Positions 19,203 through 28,372 of a stretch of DNA of 64,000 nt are shown one piece after another. A model generated the notes under the pieces. That model did not search any database. It was not told where the DNA came from and saw only the letters and a list, made by a program, of their open reading frames with translations. The stretch's first letter is position 1. Every line of letters begins with the position of its first letter. The position numbers and the translations under genes are program-made. This DNA comes from Stigmatella erecta (GTDB lineage: Bacteria > Myxococcota > Myxococcia > Myxococcales > Myxococcaceae). The DNA lies in contig NZ_FOIJ01000015.1 in NCBI RefSeq assembly GCF_900111745.1, forward strand, positions 62,001-126,000, given 5' to 3'.

Positions 19203-20246
19203 TCACTTCGGCCAGAACGTCACCGCCCGGGCCGTCTCGGAACTCCAGATCCGCTTGTTGCCCCGGTACATCCGGGGGTGGCCCCCGGAATCTGAGAGCG
19301 AGATGAGCAGATACGGCCCTCGCGTCCTCAGGCTCATCATGTCGTTGGCCTGGTACGCATAGGACGGCAGGGCCACCACCTTGCCCCGCTCCAACCGCCG
19401 CACGAGTCCCGTGGCCAGCATCTCATTTCCAAACGGTGTGCCCCAGACGGCCAGCGAGTGTGCGCCGCTCTTGAACTCCACCCACTGCCCCTCGGGTTGC
19501 TCGGGCGACAGCTCGTACAGTTGATCGAGCACTGCGTCGTCCTCGATGTCCCGGGCCTCGAAGCGCGGATCCAGGGCTCGGATGGACCGCTCTCCCAGTT
19601 CCTTGCGGTGCTCCAGGGCCGCGGTGCCCAGGGTCTCGGACGAAGCCTTCATCTCCAGCTGCGTCCACTTGCCCTCCTGGAAGAGGAAGGCCAAGGCCCT
19701 CAAGGGCTTCTTGCCTCCGCCGACACCCCGGGTTTTCCCTGCGCCATCCAGTTCCACCACGCGGGAGTTCGACACCTCTTCCGTTGGAAGTCCCTGGAGG
19801 CTGAGCCCCAACAACCTGCCCTTGGCATCGAAGCCGTATTCGATGAGTTCTCCCGCCGGCGGCAACGGCAGTTCCTCGGCCGTGCCCGTGGCGAGATCCA
19901 CGAGGAACAGCCGGTCCCGGAATGCCTGTGAGGGGAAGGGCTCGGGGAAGGTGGGCTTGCCCACCACGGGCATGCTGACCGCGCCTCTCCAGAACCGCAC
20001 CGCGCCCCGCTTGCCATCCTGGCTCAGCGCCGTGCTTCCGCCCTGGCAGCCCGAGGAAAGACGCGCGAGCACCTGGCTTGCCGCGGAGAGCGGCTCGACC
20101 TTCCGCCACTCGCAGACGCCTGCATCCACGGGTTCCAGCAAGGACAGTGTGCTCTCCGCCGTGGGCAGGGCCGGTCCCGCCGCATGGCCCGGAAGCACGG
20201 GTACCAGCAGGAACGCGGTGAGCAGAGAGAATGGAAGTGTCTTCAC
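19203..20246 (-). CDS. Exported hypothetical protein
   Basis: The open frame runs further upstream, but the GTG at 20246 (with AAAGGG before it) begins a clear signal peptide, VKTLPFSLLTAFLLVPVLPG, so this start is preferred and gives 347 aa. The mature part contains blade-like repeats (FLVDLATGTAEELPLPP, EYGFDAKGRLLGLSL) suggestive of a beta-propeller, but no family is recognised. It is convergent with the M19 gene (4 bp) and divergent from the small gene at 20326. Confidence 0.7.
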   Translation of the reverse strand: MKTLPFSLLTAFLLVPVLPGHAAGPALPTAESTLSLLEPVDAGVCEWRKVEPLSAASQVLARLSSGCQGGSTALSQDGKRGAVRFWRGAVSMPVVGKPTFPEPFPSQAFRDRLFLVDLATGTAEELPLPPAGELIEYGFDAKGRLLGLSLQGLPTEEVSNSRVVELDGAGKTRGVGGGKKPLRALAFLFQEGKWTQLEMKASSETLGTAALEHRKELGERSIRALDPRFEARDIEDDAVLDQLYELSPEQPEGQWVEFKSGAHSLAVWGTPFGNEMLATGLVRRLERGKVVALPSYAYQANDMMSLRTRGPYLLISLSDSGGHPRMYRGNKRIWSSETARAVTFWPK

Positions 20247-20286
20247 GATGCACCCTTTCGCCTGCCCATCATGGCGTGCCCGGGAA

Positions 20287-20301
20287 GACGCTGATAGCGT
20301 C
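20287..20301. promoter_or_regulatory. 15-bp dyad in divergent promoter region
   Basis: GACGCT-GAT-AGCGTC is a perfect 6+6 inverted repeat between the divergent genes starting at 20246 and 20326. It may be an operator. No other evidence is available. Confidence 0.3.
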
Positions 20302-20325
20302 CCATGACCCTCTCGGGAGGAACGC

Positions 20326-20538
20326 ATGAGCTGGCTCCGGGCAGGAAGCTGCGTGGTGGTGCTCATGGCGCTGACCGATTGCCCCTCTGAGTTCGGCAAG
20401 GAAGGCCGCATTTCCAAGGCCGTGCACAAAGACACGAAGGGGCAGCTCGTCATCAAGCGCTGCGCGGAGGGACGGCGCAAGGAAGTATGCGAAGGTCCGT
20501 ATAGGGATCCTGACAAATGCCGCGAATGCGGTGGGTGA
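20326..20538 (+). CDS. Small Cys-containing exported protein
   Basis: A 70-aa product with a strong GGGAGGA ribosome site. The hydrophobic N-terminus (GSCVVVLMAL) followed by TDC resembles a weak lipoprotein signal. The mature half is basic and ends in CEGPYRDPDKCRECGG. The family is not recognised, but the ribosome site and coupling to the next gene make it a real gene. Its last 22 bases overlap the start of the following Cys-rich gene. Confidence 0.65.
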   Translation: MSWLRAGSCVVVLMALTDCPSEFGKEGRISKAVHKDTKGQLVIKRCAEGRRKEVCEGPYRDPDKCRECGG

Positions 20539-21416
20539 ACGGACGCGCCCTCATTCGCATGGGCGTGGGGGTGCTTCTTCCGCTGCCGCTCGTGCTCCTG
20601 CTGGGGACGCTTCTTCGTCCTTCTCCACCTTCAGACGCCCGTGTCAGCCCCATGCTCGACAACGAGCAACGCATGCGGTTGGCGACGTACGGCCGCACCT
20701 GTGAATCGACCAGCGCGTGCGAGCCCCCCTTGGGATGCCTCTATGAACTCCGCCATGGGCACGCCTACTGCACCGACAGCCAGTGCCTCACGGATGCCCA
20801 GTGTCCCGAAGGAGAGGTCTGCCGCGCGTTCGCCACGGGGGAGCAAGGCCCGCTCGTGCGCATCTGCGCCCCCGTGGGTGTGCGCCAAGAAGGCGAGGGC
20901 TGCTTCAAAGTCCCGGTAGACCAGCAGAGTGCTTGTGCTTCAGGGCTTTTGTGCGGGGGGAAGGACAATTGGTGCGCCCGCCCGTGCCGCTTGGACGCTC
21001 CTACGGAGTGTCCGGAAGGCTTCTTCTGCGCGGACACCACGCCCCAACCGGTCTGTCTGCCCACCTGTGAAGGACGAGGATGTCCCCCAGGCAAGCAGTG
21101 CATCCGGTTCGAGGAGGGCGCCTCCCTGTGCGCGAGCGTGTATGGCATCTCCTGCCAGCAGGCGCCTTGCCCCGAAGGCCAGCGATGTACCGTGCGCACG
21201 GATCCGCCGCAGCCAGGAAAGGTCTGGATGCGGTGTGTCGCGGAATGCGGTGAGAATCATCCGCCCTGTCCCTCCGGGATGATCTGTGACGACTGGCAGT
21301 GCATCCCAGGCTGTGAGCCTCAGGGCCCTGCCCTCTGCGCCGAAGGGTTTCGATGCCGGCAAGCCTGGCCGGACGCCCCCTTCGCCTGTCATCCGGATTG
21401 GTCACCCGTTCCGTGA
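20517..21416 (+). CDS. Cys-rich secreted or membrane-anchored protein
   Basis: A 299-aa protein with one N-terminal hydrophobic segment (about 15-33, GVGVLLPLPLVLLLGTLL) serving as signal or anchor, then about 24 Cys in repeated CPEGxxC-like units (CPEGEVC, CPEGFFC, CPPGKQC, CPEGQRC, CPSGMIC). This spacing recurs in myxobacterial secreted Cys-rich proteins and suggests tandem disulfide modules. Starts at 20526 and 20559 are also possible. It overlaps the small gene upstream by 22 bases and the convergent oxidoreductase gene by 15 bases. Confidence 0.75.
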   Translation: MPRMRWVNGRALIRMGVGVLLPLPLVLLLGTLLRPSPPSDARVSPMLDNEQRMRLATYGRTCESTSACEPPLGCLYELRHGHAYCTDSQCLTDAQCPEGEVCRAFATGEQGPLVRICAPVGVRQEGEGCFKVPVDQQSACASGLLCGGKDNWCARPCRLDAPTECPEGFFCADTTPQPVCLPTCEGRGCPPGKQCIRFEEGASLCASVYGISCQQAPCPEGQRCTVRTDPPQPGKVWMRCVAECGENHPPCPSGMICDDWQCIPGCEPQGPALCAEGFRCRQAWPDAPFACHPDWSPVP

Positions 21417-23588
21417 AGTCTGGGCCCGGGCGACCCGTACGGGGACTCCGCTGAACGCGGCATTGCCGCAGAGCGCATCCACCCGCTGCTCGTCCGTCAA
21501 GTCGTTGAGGCTCTCGCCCGCGTGCTCCGCCGCCACCGTGGACGGCATTCCCTTGCGCCGGTGCCCATAGCCGTGCGGCAGGCTCACCACGCCCCGCATC
21601 ACCTCGTCCGTCACCACCACCGGCACGGACACCTCGCCCACCCTGGAAGTCACCACCGCCTCGTCCCCCTCCCCCAGCCCCGCCGCCTTCGCGTCCTCCG
21701 GGTGAATCATCAGCGTGCAGCGCGGCTTGCCCGTCATCAGCTTCGGCACGCGGTGCATCCAGGAGTTGTTGTCCCGGAGGTGCCGCCGGCCGATCAGCAG
21801 CAGCTCGCCCTGTCCAGGCACCACCGTCCCGTCCAACAGTTCCCGCAGCCGCTTCACGTCCTCCACGAAGGGCGCGGGCGCCAGGTGGATGCGGCGGTCC
21901 TTCGTCTGCAACCGTCCTGGCAGGCTCGGCTTCAGCGGCCCCAGGTCCACCCCGTGCGGCGCCCGCCGGAGCGCCTTCAGGCTCAGGCTTCCGCGCAGCC
22001 CCCGCGCGCGCAATCCGTAAGGCCCCGTCCGCAGACCGATCTCCAGGATGCCCTCCGTCCCCATCCGCCGCAGGGCCTGGTACTCCAGCGCTCCCCGCAC
22101 GCTCCGCCCCTTGCGGAGCACCGCCAGCCGGTGCCGCAGTTCCAGGAGGATCCGCCAGTCGTGCATCGCGTCCGGCCCCGGCTCGAACAGCGGCGGCGCG
22201 TACCGGGCGGTGTTCCTCACCGCGAACACGTGGAACACCACGTCGTACTGGCTCCGCTCCAGGGGCGAGGGCGGCGGCAGGATGTAGTGCGCGTGCCGCG
22301 TCGTCTCGTTGAGGTACGGATCCAACGACACCATGAAGTCCAGCGACGCCAGCGCCTGCTCCAGCCGCGCGCCGTTGGGCGTGGAGAGCACCGGGTTGCC
22401 CGCCACCGTCACCAGCGCGCGCACCTGGCCCGCCCCCCCGGTGAGAATCTCATCGGCCAGCGTGGCCACGGGCAGCTCCCCCGAGGACTCGGGCAGCCCC
22501 CGCACCCGGCTCTTCCACCGCCCGAAGCCGCCCCGGCCCGCCCGGATGCCGTCCAGCCCGCCCACCACGTCGAACGCGGGCCGGGTGAACAGCGCGCCCC
22601 CCTCCCGGTCGAAGTTGCCGCTCACGATGTTCAGGACGTTGATGAGCCACTGGCACAGCCCCCCGAACGCCTGCGTGGACACCCCCATGCGCCCGTAGCA
22701 CACCGCCGTCTCCGAGCCCGCAAAGGCTGCCGCCACGCGCCGGATATCCGCCGCGCTCACCCCCGTCGCCCCCTCCACGCGCTCCGGCGCGAAGCCCTCC
22801 GCCAGCGCGCGCACCGCCTCCAGCCCCTCGGTGAACGCCTCCAGCCGCCCCAGCCGGGGCGCCTTCAGCACCTCGTGGAGCACCGCGAACAGGAACAGCG
22901 CGTCCGTGCCGGGGCGGATGAACAGGTGCTCGTCCGCGATGCCCGCCGTCTCCGTGCGGCGCGGATCCACCACCACCACCTTCCCCCCGCGCTGCTGGAT
23001 GGCCCGGAGCCGCGCCCGCACGTCCGGCGCCGTCATCAGGCTGCCATTGGAGGCCAGCGGGTTCGCCCCCAGCATGAGCAGGTACTGGGTGCGGTCCAGG
23101 TCCGGAATCGGGATGAGCAGCTGGTGGCCGAACATCAGGTGCGAGGCCAGGTGGTGCGGCAACTGGTCCACCGACGTCGCGCTGTATTTGTTGCGCGAGC
23201 CCAGGGTGCGCAGGAACCCAGGCACGAAGAGCAGCACCCCCGTGTTGTGCGAGCCCGGGTTGCCCAGGTACGTGGCCACCGCCTCCTTGCCGTGCGCCCG
23301 CTGCGTCTCGTGGAGCCGCCGCGCCACCGCGTCCAGCGCCTCCTCCCAGGACACCTGCTCCCAGCCATTCGCGGTGCGCCGCACGGGGTGGCGCAGCCGC
23401 TCCGGGTCCTCGTACAGGTCCTTGAGCGCCAGCGCCTTGGGGCAGAGGTGTCCCCGGCTGAAGGGATCCTCCGTGTCCCCCCGGATGGAGGTGATGCGGC
23501 CCTCCTCCACGTCGATGCGAATTCCGCACAAAGCCTCACAGAGGTTGCATGCGCGAAAGTGGGTCTTTGTGCCGGCCATGGGTGCCAT
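21402..23588 (-). CDS. Molybdopterin-dependent oxidoreductase (FdhF/NarB-like)
   Basis: A 728-aa protein without a Tat signal, so cytoplasmic. The N-terminal 4Fe-4S motif is CNLCEALCG followed by GHLCPK, then the molybdopterin domain (GSHNTG, MLGANPLASNGS, VVVDPRRTET) and the C-terminal molydop-binding domain (RRHLRDNNSWMHR, LPHGYGH). It resembles the formate dehydrogenase/assimilatory nitrate reductase group. The substrate cannot be read from sequence, and the Mo ligand position is not clearly Cys or Sec. The XdhC/MobA-like pair 6 kb downstream could serve cofactor maturation, but nothing links them directly. Confidence 0.88.
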   Translation of the reverse strand: MAPMAGTKTHFRACNLCEALCGIRIDVEEGRITSIRGDTEDPFSRGHLCPKALALKDLYEDPERLRHPVRRTANGWEQVSWEEALDAVARRLHETQRAHGKEAVATYLGNPGSHNTGVLLFVPGFLRTLGSRNKYSATSVDQLPHHLASHLMFGHQLLIPIPDLDRTQYLLMLGANPLASNGSLMTAPDVRARLRAIQQRGGKVVVVDPRRTETAGIADEHLFIRPGTDALFLFAVLHEVLKAPRLGRLEAFTEGLEAVRALAEGFAPERVEGATGVSAADIRRVAAAFAGSETAVCYGRMGVSTQAFGGLCQWLINVLNIVSGNFDREGGALFTRPAFDVVGGLDGIRAGRGGFGRWKSRVRGLPESSGELPVATLADEILTGGAGQVRALVTVAGNPVLSTPNGARLEQALASLDFMVSLDPYLNETTRHAHYILPPPSPLERSQYDVVFHVFAVRNTARYAPPLFEPGPDAMHDWRILLELRHRLAVLRKGRSVRGALEYQALRRMGTEGILEIGLRTGPYGLRARGLRGSLSLKALRRAPHGVDLGPLKPSLPGRLQTKDRRIHLAPAPFVEDVKRLRELLDGTVVPGQGELLLIGRRHLRDNNSWMHRVPKLMTGKPRCTLMIHPEDAKAAGLGEGDEAVVTSRVGEVSVPVVVTDEVMRGVVSLPHGYGHRRKGMPSTVAAEHAGESLNDLTDEQRVDALCGNAAFSGVPVRVARAQTSRNG

Positions 23589-23674
23589 GTCCGTCAGCCT
23601 ACCCTCCCGCCAGAGCTCCCGGAAAAGAGGCTAGAGTCGATGCTCCCGTCTTCGATTCATTCCGGGGGTTTTGG

Positions 23675-26281
23675 ATGTCCCATCGACGCAGTCCCTTCCC
23701 TGTTCTGATTGCCACGCTGGCCTTGTGGGTGGCGTGCTCTCCCTCGAATGCCCCCCAGGCACCGCTTGGCGCGGCCCGCTTCGTCGTCGCCACGCTCGCC
23801 CCACAGGACGTGACGCGCGTGGACGTCACCGTGCAAGCCGAGGATGTGTCCCCCATCGTGTTGCCCCTGGAGAAGCAGGGCGAAGTCTGGGTGGGGCTCC
23901 TCGGCGAGCTGCCCGCGGGCACCGGCCGCCGCTTCCACGCCGAGGCCTTCGACGGCGCGGGCACCAAGCGCTACGAGGGCGAGCTCACCGGCGTCACCAT
24001 CGTGGAGGGGGAGACCGTCCAGGTGAGCATCCTCGCCCAGGAGGTGCAGCGGCCCGTGCCGTTCGAGAACGAATCGCCGCTCATCGACTCGCTCATCGTC
24101 ACCCGCCCCACCGTGCGGCCCGGCAGCACGGTGACCCTCCGCGCCGCGGCGCATGATCCCAACCCGGGCGACACCGTCACCTCCGAGTGGACGGCCACCG
24201 GCGGCACCTTCGGCAGCCCCTCCGCGCTCGAGTCCACCTGGACGGCGCCCAGCACCCTGGGGGCCGTGACGCTCACCTTGCGCGTGACGGATAACCGGGG
24301 CGCCACGTCCGCCCTGAGCTTCGTCCTCCAGGTCGAGGGGAGCTCGGAGTTAGAGGGAGGCAGCGCCGCCATCACCGTGCGCTTCAACGCCTGGCCCCGC
24401 GTCAACGCCCTGAGCGCCGCGCCCGCCCAGGTGCGCCCCAACCAGCCCCTCACCGTCACCGCCACCGCCGAGGACGCGGACACCCCCGCGGGCTCGCTCA
24501 CCTACGCGTGGACGGCGAGCTGCCCCGGCACCTGGTCTTCCGCCCAGTCCCGGGTGGCGCAGTTCACCCCCACCGCGCAGCCCGCGCAGACCACCTGCAA
24601 CAACTGCCAGCTCACCGTCACCGTCTCGGACGCGCAGGGCGGCTCCACCACCGGCACGCTGGGCATCTGCGTGGGCCAGACGCCGGGGCTCCAGTTCATG
24701 CCCTACATCGAGGACAGCTGGCAGTCGGCCACCACCGTGGGCCCGGGAGACCTGCTCACCTTCCGCGCGCTGGGCGCCGACGCGAACCACCAGCCCCTGA
24801 GCTTCACCTGGGCGGGGCCCGGCGTGCTCAGCAGCCCCCGCACCCCCGCCACGGACACGAGCGAAATCACCTGGACGGCCCCCTCCTGTCTGCCCCCGGG
24901 GCCCCACGCGGTGACGGTGACGGCGGCCAACCCCTCGGGGCTGTCCGGCTCCCAGCGCCTGCCCTTCCTGTGGACAGGCCCCACGTGCAGCCAGGCCGCC
25001 TGCACCTTCTCCATCGCCCCCGAGCTGACGACGCTCGTGCTCAGCAGCCACTGCCGGGTGGACGCGCCGGTGTACATCCCCGATGGCTACCGCCTCGAGG
25101 GCACGGGCCACTCGCTCACGGCGGTGGATCCGCCCGGCGGCCACTTTCAGGGCGCCGTGCTCCGCAACCGGGGCGCCACCGCCTACGTCAGCTCCGTCAC
25201 CGTGCGCGCCCAGGGGCTCGGGGACATCTGCTACGACGGGGACGCGCGGCTGCGCGGCATCCTCTTCGAGGACGCCTCCGGCACCATCACCAGCACCCAG
25301 GTGCTGAACATCCGCAAGGCCGAGGGGGCCAGCGGCTGCCAGGAAGGCACCGCCATCGAGGTCCGCGCCACGGGGAGCCCGCCCTCCCGCCGCCAGGTGG
25401 ACATCGTCAACAACTTCCTGTCGGGCTACCAGAAGACGGGCCTCTCCGTCTCCGGGCCGGTGGATGCCATCGTCGCCAGCAACATCGTGGAGGGCCGGGG
25501 CCGCATCACCAACATCGTCCAGCAGGGCATCCACTTCAAGCTGGGCGCCCAGGGCGCGGTGATGGGCAACGTGGTGAAGGACCATGCCTATGGCGGCTCG
25601 GATGACATCGCCCCCGGAATCCTCGTGACCGGCGGGGGCTATTACGGCGGGCCCCTCTGCAAGGAGCTCGTCATCGAGGGCAACACGGTCACGGGGAACG
25701 ATCTCGGCGTCTACCTGTCCCAGCTCGAGGCGAACGGCAGCGCGCCCACGAGCCCCACGCGCATCCGCGTGGCGTCCAACACGCTGAGCCACCCGAGCGT
25801 GACCAACGGCTACGTCTACCAGGCCGCCATCGCGGACTCGGGCACCGGCAACATCATCACCTCCAACACCATCTCGGGCGCGGGGTATGACCCCGCCACG
25901 CAGCCGGGCGCGACCTTCGCCGTGGATGTGTCCGCGGGCGCCGCCTCGCAGCTCGTCTTCCTCACCGCCGCGCAGTCCGTGCCGGTGGGCGCGTGCTCGG
26001 GCAGCCTCACCGTGCAGAGCCAGGATGCGGCCGGCAACCTCGCCGTCCCCGCCCCCGCCACCGTCTCCCTCACCGCCCAGGGCGAGGCCTCCGCCGGGGT
26101 GAGCTTCCACTCCGACCCGTCCTGCACGAGCGCGCCGCTGACGGGCCTGAACCTGGCCAACCCGCACGCCGAGGGGACGTTCTACTTCAAGGGAACCCAG
26201 ACGGGCACGGTGGGCGTGGTGGCCACGCTCGGGGGCCGCACCGTCTCCCAGTACCAGGGCCTCTTCGTGCCCCTCCACTGA
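23675..26281 (+). CDS. Lipoprotein with PKD-like repeats and right-handed beta-helix
   Basis: The ATG at 23675 starts a lipoprotein signal (lipobox WVAC, Cys21) and gives 868 aa. Three Ig/PKD-like domains are seen at about 135-460 (TVTSEWTATGGTFG, SLTYAWTASCPGTW, PLSFTWAGPG). A parallel beta-helix at about 480-745 has repeated NxV/NxI rungs (IVASNIVEGRGRI, VMGNVVKDHAYG, VIEGNTVTGNDLGV). The last 100 residues form another beta domain. Such proteins bind or cleave surface polysaccharide; no catalytic residues can be assigned. The gene is divergent from the molybdenum enzyme, with only 86 bp between the starts. Confidence 0.8.
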   Translation: MSHRRSPFPVLIATLALWVACSPSNAPQAPLGAARFVVATLAPQDVTRVDVTVQAEDVSPIVLPLEKQGEVWVGLLGELPAGTGRRFHAEAFDGAGTKRYEGELTGVTIVEGETVQVSILAQEVQRPVPFENESPLIDSLIVTRPTVRPGSTVTLRAAAHDPNPGDTVTSEWTATGGTFGSPSALESTWTAPSTLGAVTLTLRVTDNRGATSALSFVLQVEGSSELEGGSAAITVRFNAWPRVNALSAAPAQVRPNQPLTVTATAEDADTPAGSLTYAWTASCPGTWSSAQSRVAQFTPTAQPAQTTCNNCQLTVTVSDAQGGSTTGTLGICVGQTPGLQFMPYIEDSWQSATTVGPGDLLTFRALGADANHQPLSFTWAGPGVLSSPRTPATDTSEITWTAPSCLPPGPHAVTVTAANPSGLSGSQRLPFLWTGPTCSQAACTFSIAPELTTLVLSSHCRVDAPVYIPDGYRLEGTGHSLTAVDPPGGHFQGAVLRNRGATAYVSSVTVRAQGLGDICYDGDARLRGILFEDASGTITSTQVLNIRKAEGASGCQEGTAIEVRATGSPPSRRQVDIVNNFLSGYQKTGLSVSGPVDAIVASNIVEGRGRITNIVQQGIHFKLGAQGAVMGNVVKDHAYGGSDDIAPGILVTGGGYYGGPLCKELVIEGNTVTGNDLGVYLSQLEANGSAPTSPTRIRVASNTLSHPSVTNGYVYQAAIADSGTGNIITSNTISGAGYDPATQPGATFAVDVSAGAASQLVFLTAAQSVPVGACSGSLTVQSQDAAGNLAVPAPATVSLTAQGEASAGVSFHSDPSCTSAPLTGLNLANPHAEGTFYFKGTQTGTVGVVATLGGRTVSQYQGLFVPLH

Positions 26282-26308
26282 GGAGGGACACGGCTGCTCC
26301 CGCGCGCC

Positions 26309-28246
26309 TCAGCCGATGGCGCGCAGGGGCTCGTTGCCCCGGTGCGGCACGTCGCTGGGGCCCCGCAGCGTCTCGGCGGGCACCCCGACGTCCAGCAGCT
26401 CGCGCAGCTGCGCGGGCAGGCCGTCGAGCAGCAACAGCACCGAGGCGTTCGTCCACGCGAAGCCCAGCGTCCGCTCGTTCCGGGGCGAGAGGTACGCGCC
26501 GCGATCCGCGCCCTGGTTGCCGTACTCGACGGACACGTTCGCCGAGCGGCGCACCACGTCGTACTTCTCCTTGATGAGGCCGTTGTGCTCCCCCGCGGTG
26601 TCCAGCACCATGGACAGCCAGCGGTAAGCCACCAGGTCCGCCTCCGCGTCGAAGCCGTACCGGCGCAGCCCCTCCACGGCGATGATCTGATGGGGCGCCC
26701 AGCCAAAGGGCCAGTCCCACTGCAGGTCCTCGCCGCCCGCGCCCTCGCGCGAGGGCCGGCTCGTGGCGGACAGGCCGCCCGCCTGGAGGAAGCGCGGCAC
26801 GGAGGCGGCCACCGCGGCGGCCTCCTTGCGCGAGGCCCAGCCCGTCCACAGCGGGTAGAAGGTGGCCACGGACTCGTACGCCGAGCGCTTGCCCGCCACG
26901 AAGTCGTGGTCGAAGAACATCCCCTTCGCCTCGTCCCAGAAGCGCGCGCGCATGGTGCGCGCCCGGGCCCGCGCCGCCTTCTCGTAGGCGGCGGCCCTCA
27001 GCGAGTTCTCCCCCTCCAGCAGCCGCAGGATGTGCGCCAGGTCCTGCTCGTACTGGAAGAGCAGCGAGTTGAGGCACACCGGCTCGTGGTGGTGCGTGGC
27101 CTGGCCGAAGCGGTGGCACATGTCCCAGCCGCTCTCGCGGATGGCCCGGTCATGCCGGTGGAACTCCGCGTTGTCCGGGCGCGGCTCGTCATAGAAGGCC
27201 GACAGGTCCTCGGCGTCGGGGCCTTCCGCGTCGTCCTTGAAGCGCGACAGCCCGCTGGGCGTGCCGCGGGGGCCGGTGCGGAACACCGTCTCCAGCTCCT
27301 TCATGGCCATCTTCGCCACGCGCTGGAGCAGCTTGCGGTCCGGCCGCACCGCGTGCAGCTCCAGCGCCAGCCGGGGCATCAGCGGCGGCTGCGTGCGCGA
27401 CAGGTGGTAGCTCAGGTTGGAGTTGGAAATCTTCCCGTAGTGCTCGATGGCGTAGAGCTGGTTCTCGAGCATGTCGCGCGCCAGCTCCGCGCGCCCCGAG
27501 GCCAGCGCCCCCCGCCCGTTGAAGTAGCTGTCCCAGCCGAACATCTGCACGAACCGTCCGCCCGGGACGATGTACGGGCGCGGCAGGTACGCCATGCCCG
27601 GCTCGCGCATGAGCCGCACCCAGTCCCCTTGCGTCTTCGGCGGGGCGAGCGGCACCACCTCCAGGCCCGTGCGCACCGCCTGCGCGCGCAGCTTCTGGAT
27701 GGCCTTGCGGTCCGCGCTGGGCACGTACACGCGCCGGCGGCCCTCGGGGCTCTTCACCGGCATCACCCGCAGGGCGGCCTCCAGCGACTCCACCCGGTCC
27801 GAGCGCCGGACGAGCCCGTCCCAGCCTTGATCGATCAGCCGCCGCAGCGCCTCGGTGCGCCGCTCCAAGAGCCGCGTGGCCGGCAGGCCCGGCAGCTCGC
27901 CGCGGCCCTGGAGGATTTCCTCGGCGAGCACGTCCGCGGCGTGCGACAGCCGCTCCGCGCCGGACAGCTCCAGGCGCACGCCCGGGCCCAGGAGGAAGTC
28001 CACCGCGAAGCGCAGGTTGCTGGAGCGCGCGCGCTCCGCGTCCTTCGCGGTGATGCGCCCATCCCGGTCGAGATCCAACGCCATCAACACCTCGTACGCC
28101 AGGCGCGCGGTGAACGCGCTCGGCGACAAGGGGCTGGCGGCGGAGGGCGCCCCGGGGGCGCGGCTCGGCTCGACAGACAGGGCGGACAGGGGCGCTGCCC
28201 CGAGCACCTGGGGCAACACAGAACGAGACGGAGGGAGAGACGGCAT
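26309..28246 (-). CDS. GH37 trehalase of the fungal neutral-trehalase type with EF-hand-like loop
   Basis: The start at 28246 is preferred because GAGGTGAT precedes it; an ATG at 28303 would add 19 residues. The 645-aa protein has both trehalase signatures, PGGRF...GWDSY (228-241) and QWDWPFGWAP (509-518), plus the catalytic acid region ESGWD (D375) and base region EKYD (E560). It hydrolyses trehalose to glucose and has no signal peptide. At 58-69 it has a canonical calcium loop, DLDRDGRITAKD. The stretch RRVYVPSADRKAI...EVVPL (171-200) resembles the region of yeast Nth1 that follows its calcium motif, not E. coli TreA/TreF. The GH18-like gene lies 126 bp upstream on the same strand. Confidence 0.9.
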   Translation of the reverse strand: MPSLPPSRSVLPQVLGAAPLSALSVEPSRAPGAPSAASPLSPSAFTARLAYEVLMALDLDRDGRITAKDAERARSSNLRFAVDFLLGPGVRLELSGAERLSHAADVLAEEILQGRGELPGLPATRLLERRTEALRRLIDQGWDGLVRRSDRVESLEAALRVMPVKSPEGRRRVYVPSADRKAIQKLRAQAVRTGLEVVPLAPPKTQGDWVRLMREPGMAYLPRPYIVPGGRFVQMFGWDSYFNGRGALASGRAELARDMLENQLYAIEHYGKISNSNLSYHLSRTQPPLMPRLALELHAVRPDRKLLQRVAKMAMKELETVFRTGPRGTPSGLSRFKDDAEGPDAEDLSAFYDEPRPDNAEFHRHDRAIRESGWDMCHRFGQATHHHEPVCLNSLLFQYEQDLAHILRLLEGENSLRAAAYEKAARARARTMRARFWDEAKGMFFDHDFVAGKRSAYESVATFYPLWTGWASRKEAAAVAASVPRFLQAGGLSATSRPSREGAGGEDLQWDWPFGWAPHQIIAVEGLRRYGFDAEADLVAYRWLSMVLDTAGEHNGLIKEKYDVVRRSANVSVEYGNQGADRGAYLSPRNERTLGFAWTNASVLLLLDGLPAQLRELLDVGVPAETLRGPSDVPHRGNEPLRAIG

Positions 28247-28372
28247 ACCGGAAATCACCTCGCGCAACGGCTTGCACCGTACACGAGTTTTCCCTTTCGT
28301 CATCTCCCGCTTCGCGCGTTCGCCTGTCTCCTCCCATCTGCTCTGAGTCCCAAATATTGGGCCTCAAATTGA

